Assembly: GCA_023014335.1 (NCBI GenBank)
Contig: JAECYW010000019.1
Coordinates: forward strand, 310,001 to 374,000
From: Galerina marginata
Lineage: Eukaryota > Basidiomycota > Agaricomycetes > Agaricales > Galerinaceae
Reading direction: 5' to 3'
Length of the DNA stretch: 64,000 nt
In this document: one piece after another, positions 57,711 through 64,000 of the stretch
How the letters are laid out: each line of letters begins with the position of its first letter
Numbering within the stretch: the first letter of the stretch is position 1
Notes under the pieces: generated by a model
Told to the model about the DNA's origin: nothing
Database searches by the model: none
The model's input: the letters and a program-made list of their open reading frames with translations, nothing else
Made by a program: the position numbers and the translations under genes

Positions 57711-58062
57711 TTTATTTGTACTAATGTCGTTTATAACTTGTTGCTTCCAGTAGTACTGTAGACCTATATAGATTCATACTCATTAAAGAACATGGATTTT
57801 ATAACTTAATACTGGTGATCGACTCACATGTAGTATGCCCAATGGAACAAGGGGATAGCCCGTCAAAACCAAATCCGTCAAGCAAGAAACCAGTATGCGA
57901 GAATCTAAGTACATTTATAAAAGCAATTTCTATCATCAAAGCACGACTAACATATCTATCTAACATCTCGCAGTCCAGAAGAGAACAAAAACAACAGGAG
58001 AAACTAAAGTAAGTAAGGTACAAAAACTGAAAGCAAAAACAACAAAGGCGGCAAAGACAAGG
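57711..58062. other. 3' intergenic between convergent genes
   Basis: AT-rich spacer between the tail-to-tail KTR and HECT genes. Nothing is seen. Confidence 0.5.
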
Positions 58063-61000
58063 TCAAGACAAGTCGAACCCGGCTCCAGAATTAATAGCCT
58101 GCAACAGCTTCACGCGCAACCTTCCCTCGCTCATATACCTTGGAAGCTGCAGCGCACAACCACTCGTCAGATATACGCTAGCTTCTGCCTAAAAATGGCT
58201 GGACTTACTTTTAGGAGGTTAACGCACGTGCTGGAGGTAGGAAGGCGATACTCGTCCGCGCCAGCGTCGCGTATCGAGAAATTAGGAACAAGTTCCTTGA
58301 AGCCTCTGTTATTTAAATCAGAGAAGGATCAATTTTGGTTGATTAGGACAGATGAAGCAGAAGAAAACCATAACTTACAGCAAAGGTGGACGACTGCAAC
58401 TCGTCACGAACCGCAGAAGAGAGCGTCGTTGCTCTTGATCGAACGAGTTGACGACCTGAGCCAATAAATCGGCATTAACAATGAGATATCAGCAAGGAGG
58501 AGATACAAAGAATTAGGAAGGGAAGACCCACCCGCCAAAACGCGACGATAGTCTCGTGGTTATCGTCATAAAGCCCTCCGTAATTCGTATGACGCCTCAG
58601 ATCATCCAGGTCAATCGGCGCATTGACACCGCCAATCAGGATCTGGACTTCTTGCTGGTTAAACATCCTATCGATGTCACGGTCGTTCTCATATCAGTTT
58701 ACTGCACGACCCAACCCCGACGCAGCGTCGAAGCCAGAAAGGCGCAAAACGCACCTCAGCCACTTCTGATCAATCATCTCCGACAGACCCTCAAAGAACG
58801 CCTCGCTCTGCAGCTTGATCTGCTTGCTCAGCCGGTAGTGCGAGACAAGGTAGATATACAGGAGGCGGTTCTCCTTGGTCACGGCGACGTTACTCCCGTT
58901 CGGGATGAGGTCGACCGTTTTGGTCACGCCGAATTCTGAACAAGGGGTATTTATGTGCTTTAGATATAATGCGATACGTGTGTATGCGAAGTGAAGAGAG
59001 AAACGCACCATCGACTGCCATGGTGAAATTCAAAGACAGGTCCTCGGTATCACCTGTGTAGTGCTTGAGGAAAATGAGGCCGTTGTAGAGGTCTGGATCC
59101 AAGGAAGAAAGGTCATCGAGGAAGCTTTGTCTGCCTAGCCACTGAAGTCCGACGTGAGTCATAGCCAGAGTACATAAAGTCGAACGAAAGAAGACAAACC
59201 TTAGCCAAGAAGAAACCGGCAAACGCGACGTCCACAAGGATGCCTTCATACATAGCTTTGCCCAGGATCCGCCCAATGAAACGGTACCAGTTCAAACTGT
59301 GGGCTAGAAGGCGATATCAACATATGAAGTCCAGCACAGCTCACAAGTGCTCATACCTTCAGTCGCATATGCATGCGGGTTCGGATACAGCTCGTTCTTC
59401 TTATTCGCCAACCAGAGTCCACGGTCGGTATCGAACACCTCCTGACACAGCGAAGTGAAAAACTCTTTAAAGACACCACCACCATCAATGCCCGCCCTGC
59501 AAGTAAGCAACCCAAACACGTCAACAAAGCCACACCCAAAACAAAACAACAAAACAAACTCACTCCTCTTGCCCAAACTGATCAATAAACGCAATCTCAA
59601 TCGGCGCCTTCAAATCCACCTCTCCAAGCCTATCAAACCCATCCTGCGCAACCATCCCTCGCCTAACCTGCACCCGCGCCCTGTGCCCGAGCCCAAATCG
59701 GTTAAGCCTCTGCGGCTGCGACGAGGAGTGCGACACCATGTCGTTCATGACGAAGTGCCGGAAGATGGACACGCGCACCTCGAAGGGGATGGCGAAGGGG
59801 ATGTTGTTGAGGATCCCGAGGCGGGGCGACATGGATGCGATTTGCCGTTTGGAGAGGTATCGGGGGTGTTGGGAGTCGGGGGCGGAGAGCTGTTGTTCTT
59901 CGAGGCTGTGGGGTGAGGAGATGGTTAGCCAAGTGGAAGGAGGGGGGATGGGGAAGAGAAGACGTACACGGCGGCTTCTACGAATGAGTTCATGTCGAGT
60001 TGTGAAGTGACCAGCCAGTGATCCACAGGCACGAACGGTTTCCTCGAGCTGAACGAAAACTCCATGAGAACCATCCCACCAAAATACAGAAAACGAACCA
60101 CACTCACTCTCTCGCATGAATCCCCAACAAACACCTCGTCACCTTCTCCCTCACCGTCTCCCACGAGCACCTCACATCCGGCGAGATATACGCCTCCTGC
60201 ATCGCCGCCGACTCGTCGCGCCAGTACAGAGTAAACCCGATGTTCAGCAGCTGCCGACTGAACGACACCAGCTCGTCCAGTGTCAGCGGGTTTCGCACCG
60301 CCCGACCGCCCGGTGCCTTGCCGAAGAACTCGTCGTCACCCATGGTCAGGAGTGCTTGGGAGTAGAGGTCGGCGAGGAAGACGACGGGGGGCCAGTGTGT
60401 GGCATTTGATGGGTCTAGATGAGAATAGAGTCAAAATTGTAGACATTCAGTCCAGGAAAGGAGGATGCAAAACGTACCGAAAAGGTTGCCTGAATTCTCC
60501 TCTTTCCCTAACGGAGACCGCCTCACTAGATCACGATACAGTTCCCGAACTAAGCCACCACTCGTACTCGCTAACACGACGTTGAGAATTGCCTCCTGCG
60601 AAGACGGCCACGTAGCGGTCAACGCGAACAGATACGCGATCAAATGAGGGAAGAGGGTGGCTTTCGACTGGGTCATGTTGATTAGACTCATTATATGCGC
60701 GGGTGTGACGACTTTTTCAAGCCTTTTCCTCGTTTTATCATCGACCGTCGGAGGCGGAGGCGGTGGTGGTGCGAAGTCAGCCACCACTGAAACACGGGTC
60801 GTGTGCCCATCGCTGGAGTCTGAGTCATAGCCGACACGTCTGGCTTGAGGTTTCGGGTTCTTGTTTGCTTTCGACGGGCGCGGTTTGAATAACGAAATAG
60901 GAAAGCTGTTGAACAGTGACACTGATAGCTGGAGATACGTCGCGAAAGCAGGTGCTGGAAGGTGCTTGTAGTGGGGTGAGATGAACATGTACAGATTGGC

Positions 61001-62026
61001 CGCAAGGTGAATCTTTGATGCAACGGTGGTAGATTGGAGCAGGGATGGGATGAGAGGGTTGAGCTTGTCCAGGTTCGTGAAAGGGATGCGTGAGATGAAC
61101 TTGGGTAGTTGATCCAGTGGGAGTCGATTAGGAAGCAGGGGAATAGCCAAGATTGAAACGACGATGCTGGAAAATATTTCAGCATATTGAGGCGAATTAA
61201 GAGGGTAAGTCGAAAGTGGCAGCGTTGATAACGTGAGGAGGGGTGGAAGGCTTGCTGAGTTCTTTGAGGCTACGGGCTACGAAGGTCAAAGATTAGCCGA
61301 GTATAGCATGAATACATGAGAACAAACGAACAATTCGTTCAATAGATTGGTCCAGAAGGTCGTAGAATCGATGTTTCATCAGATAATCTGTGATAAGCCT
61401 GCATACTGCTGCGCCTTGAGCGCCTAATACATTCACGGCGGCATCGTTCGACAGCAATATTGCCAGGACTTCAAGATATGACAGAGCATTTGGCGACCTA
61501 AACGTATCATGATAAGAAATATCGATAAAGAAGAAAAGATACTTACTCAGGTGCGTCCGCCACAGATCGCAGAAGCAGCAAGGCCGCCTGTCGCATAAGC
61601 ACCAGCCAGCTCGTGCGATGTTCGCCCAGAGCTGGGGCCAAAACACCTTCTATTGCAGCACAAGTCAATTAGTATACCAATAACACAAAAACACCCAGAC
61701 ATACCAGGTCCGAGCTGTATCATCGCCGCCGCCCACGTTCCCAGCACCTCATCGTCCCTCCCAATCAGCACAAGACACCTCAACCCGGTCAAACCCGTAA
61801 CATCACCCTCAAAAGCCCGCTTCATTTGTCTCCTCGCCTCTCTCGCTTCTAAGCTACCTCTCCACCACGCCTGGATCCTCACAGCCTTCTCGGAACGCAG
61901 CTTCAGCTCTGCGCGTGCCTGCCGCTCGGCCTGCACGCGGTTAAGGATAGCTGCCTGCGACGTGGCGGTGGACACGCCTCCGAGGTTGATTTTGCGCTTC
62001 CGCTCGTCGCCGAAGGAGGTCATCAT
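58063..62026 (-). CDS. HUL5: HECT-type E3 ubiquitin ligase, HUL5/UBE3C-like
   Basis: The start MMTSFGDERKRKINLGG (ATG at 62026 or 62023) is followed by an IQ-type helix KAVRIQAWWRGSLEAREARR, the hallmark N-terminus of HUL5/UBE3C. A long helical middle region (about 61150-59560) includes an acidic proline-rich linker (VADFAPPPPPPPTVDD). The C-terminal HECT domain shows GIDGGGVFKEFF, LNWYRFIGRILGKAMYEGIL, LYNGLIFLKHY, the block GGVNAPIDLDDLRRHTNY and, after an intron, FVTSCSRPPLL, NFSIRDAG and LPTSSTCVNLL with the catalytic Cys. It ends INSGAGFDLS-stop at 58063. It extends ubiquitin chains on proteasome-bound and misfolded proteins in known homologues. About 12 introns; HECT residues are intact. 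The protein is about 1,050 residues. Confidence 0.88.
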
Positions 62027-64000
62027 TGTATGTTGGAAGCAGGAGAGGAGGGAAGATGGTGGTATCGAATTAAGGAGTTTACGAAACCGGGTGACGCGGA
62101 CGGGATGAGTGAGCAGGCTAGATTAGATAAGATCAGTCAAGATCATGTGACTCGAATCATTCGATCATCATGGCCTGCACCGCGCAAGTCGTTATTCAGA
62201 GATTCTGTCCCTCCGACTCTTTCTTAAACATATAGAGAACTGGAGCAAAGGTTACAAAAAATCCAGGTAAGGACACCATTCAAGATTCAATTTGAAAAAC
62301 AAGTTGCATGGTGACCTTGATCAGCTCCAAAATCAATCGACCTCAACTGACCTGAATAAGCATCACAGACTTGTCTACTTCAATGGTCCTCAACTTTCCA
62401 AAATATTAAGAAAGAATTGTCTTGACCAGGGATTCTTGCGCATGCACCTACGAGCTTCACGTATCTTTCCACCCAGCTCTCTGCTTCCATTCACCGCCTT
62501 CTTCAGCTGTGTTCTTGTTATCGCCTTAGGTAGACCTCGTCAAGACTTCATCTCATGGTTAATTATGAGTTTTGAAATGCCGTGGCTGATTCTTTGCTGA
62601 TTTGTTGCAGGGCATCGGCGCCTATTCCAAGTGTCGGGCAAGTGTCGGGACCATTAAATGATCGAGGCCGCCCGATCAATGTGCTCACTGCTCGTTGTAT
62701 AGAGTAAACTAGGCTCGACCCAGCCGATATGGATGAATACTTGGGATCAGTATTGTTACCATAACGGCTGGGAGGGATTGACCGTGATTGAACCGATGAA
62801 CTTTTTAAAAATTCCGAGTGACCCAAAAAGGAAACGGCGCGTGTAACGTGATACGGCAACTAATTACGAGACCCGTTAGGGGATCGTTTTTGTACCACAG
62901 TTCAGTTTTCGTTCTCACGGTTAAGTACCTTAGCCCCCGTTATGGTAATGCATTCGCACCATGTGTTTGGCATTCTCTCCAGCAATTCTCCGAGCTGTTG
63001 TCGTCGCCCTGACTGCCCCAACACATAATTCCAATGCCAACTATAGCCTATTAGTTCGATTAAAGTTTTTGGGGTAAGAGGAGGAATGATGCAATCGACA
63101 AGATCTTGGAACGGAAGGGTGGGAAATGTTTACCATAACAATTTTCCAGAAAATCTCTTTGTAAGCCCGTACCCATATCATATCTAATCTATAGCTTCAG
63201 AAAGGGTAGCTTTGAGCCCACCCGCTATGGCGGGCTATTTACAGGTACCTGAAGGTTTACCTATGAACCATTGAGATAGGCACGTATATTTGGTGCATAG
63301 GCAGTAAAACATCGATAGATTTACAAGAAATGACGCAGAAAAAGCGCTAATAAATGATTACAACATTGGAATAACTGTTCTTACCTCGGTTATGGCCCCT
63401 AGTTCCACGCGCCTCTGGCGAATAATGATGAGGAAGAGGTAATGCGACACATTATGTGAGTTGGAACCACTTCCGTTAGTTGTAGATTAGTTTGGAATCG
63501 CATTAGTCGAATGCTTAGCAAAAACAGACGAAAGATCATCAAATAATAAATTGAATTGAGGTAAATAACACTTACTTGAACTGGAAATTCGGAATCGCAG
63601 CAACACTAGGGGCGGCGATGCTGGTAGCAGCACCACATACTTGATGTGGAGGCAACATTCAAGGCGGGAGGTAACTACGAGCAAAGAGGCTCAGGCTCGG
63701 TGTAACGCCCACCGTGGCTGCTGGCATCACCTCCTGCCTGCATTAGTGCCATTGAGCCACAGAAGTACCAGTAGCATTAAACAGCGGCTGGTACTTGTAG
63801 TATTGATTGCGTTCGTTTAGGATCAACATGGATATGGTAGAAAAAGCGGCGTGTGGGTTGGAGAGTTTGTGTCGTTATCGGAAGCCGAAGTGATGCGCAG
63901 CGTGCCAGCGCCGGTCGTCGGTGGGTACTGTTCATTACAAGTTAGTGGCTAGTTGTGCGGCGACAAGGAGGGAAATGAAACGAGTTGCGTAGACTCGTTT
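62027..64000. other. Right end, about 2 kb without a convincing gene
   Basis: The promoter side of the HUL5-like gene lies at the left. Short frames (62292-62600 plus, 62563-62859 minus) have no domains. Around 63700-63930 the minus strand has splice-like sites bordering short open pieces (YPPTTGAGTLRITSASDNDT), which could be an exon of a gene continuing past the window. Confidence 0.35.

Noticed and set aside
1..64000. tRNA, rRNA, CRISPR, prophage or plasmid features
   Set aside because: No cloverleaf-like tRNA, rRNA core or regularly spaced repeats were seen, and the gene structures are clearly nuclear fungal. A covariance-model scan would be needed to exclude a tRNA fully.

Overview
The window looks like nuclear DNA of a mushroom-forming basidiomycete (Agaricomycetes). 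Genes are dense and on both strands. Almost every gene is cut by many 45-75 bp GT-AG introns. The families present (WSC proteins, DUF6533 membrane proteins, a Ppo fatty-acid dioxygenase, GH12, DUF5648, an alpha-kinase, small secreted Cys-rich proteins, an integrase-core gene) are typical of such genomes. There is no sign of prokaryotic, plasmid or CRISPR content. I saw no tRNA or rRNA gene. All calls come from reading translations and splice sites by eye.

Left arm (1-17 kb). A foldback MITE-like repeat (15-398) is followed by a secreted two-WSC-domain protein. Next is a tandem trio of small secreted 8-cysteine proteins (3.2-6.3 kb). The trio shares an unusual 6-nt microexon and a promoter palindrome, and two members lie in a duplicated segment of about 1.45 kb. 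On the minus strand follow an O-fucosyltransferase-like type II membrane protein, prephenate dehydrogenase (tyrosine synthesis) and a DUF6533 membrane protein that has its own 6-nt microexon.

Middle (17-40 kb). A full-length Ppo-type oxygenase (minus) has a haem dioxygenase domain and a P450-like domain. Then come a GH12 endoglucanase and an uncharacterised coiled-coil protein. A TE-rich block (30.6-39.2 kb) holds a diverged tandem duplication, three elements with terminal inverted repeats, an integrase-core gene and an alpha-kinase. A 751-bp pogo-like MITE sits inside an exon of the integrase gene, and the alpha-kinase lies head to head with that gene.

Right arm (40-64 kb). A secreted DUF5648 protein is followed by a very large low-complexity gene with a 1,042-nt intron and a tandem xQT-motif array. 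After it come a NUDIX hydrolase, an F-box-like protein, a small mitochondrial-type protein, a KTR/GT15 mannosyltransferase whose apparent stop is removed by a GC-AG intron, and a convergent HUL5-type HECT ubiquitin ligase. The last 2 kb show no convincing gene.

The most original signals are the microexon-bearing secreted Cys-rich trio with its promoter palindrome, the MITE-split integrase gene, the repeated use of 6-nt microexons and of GC-AG introns, and the multivalent xQT array.
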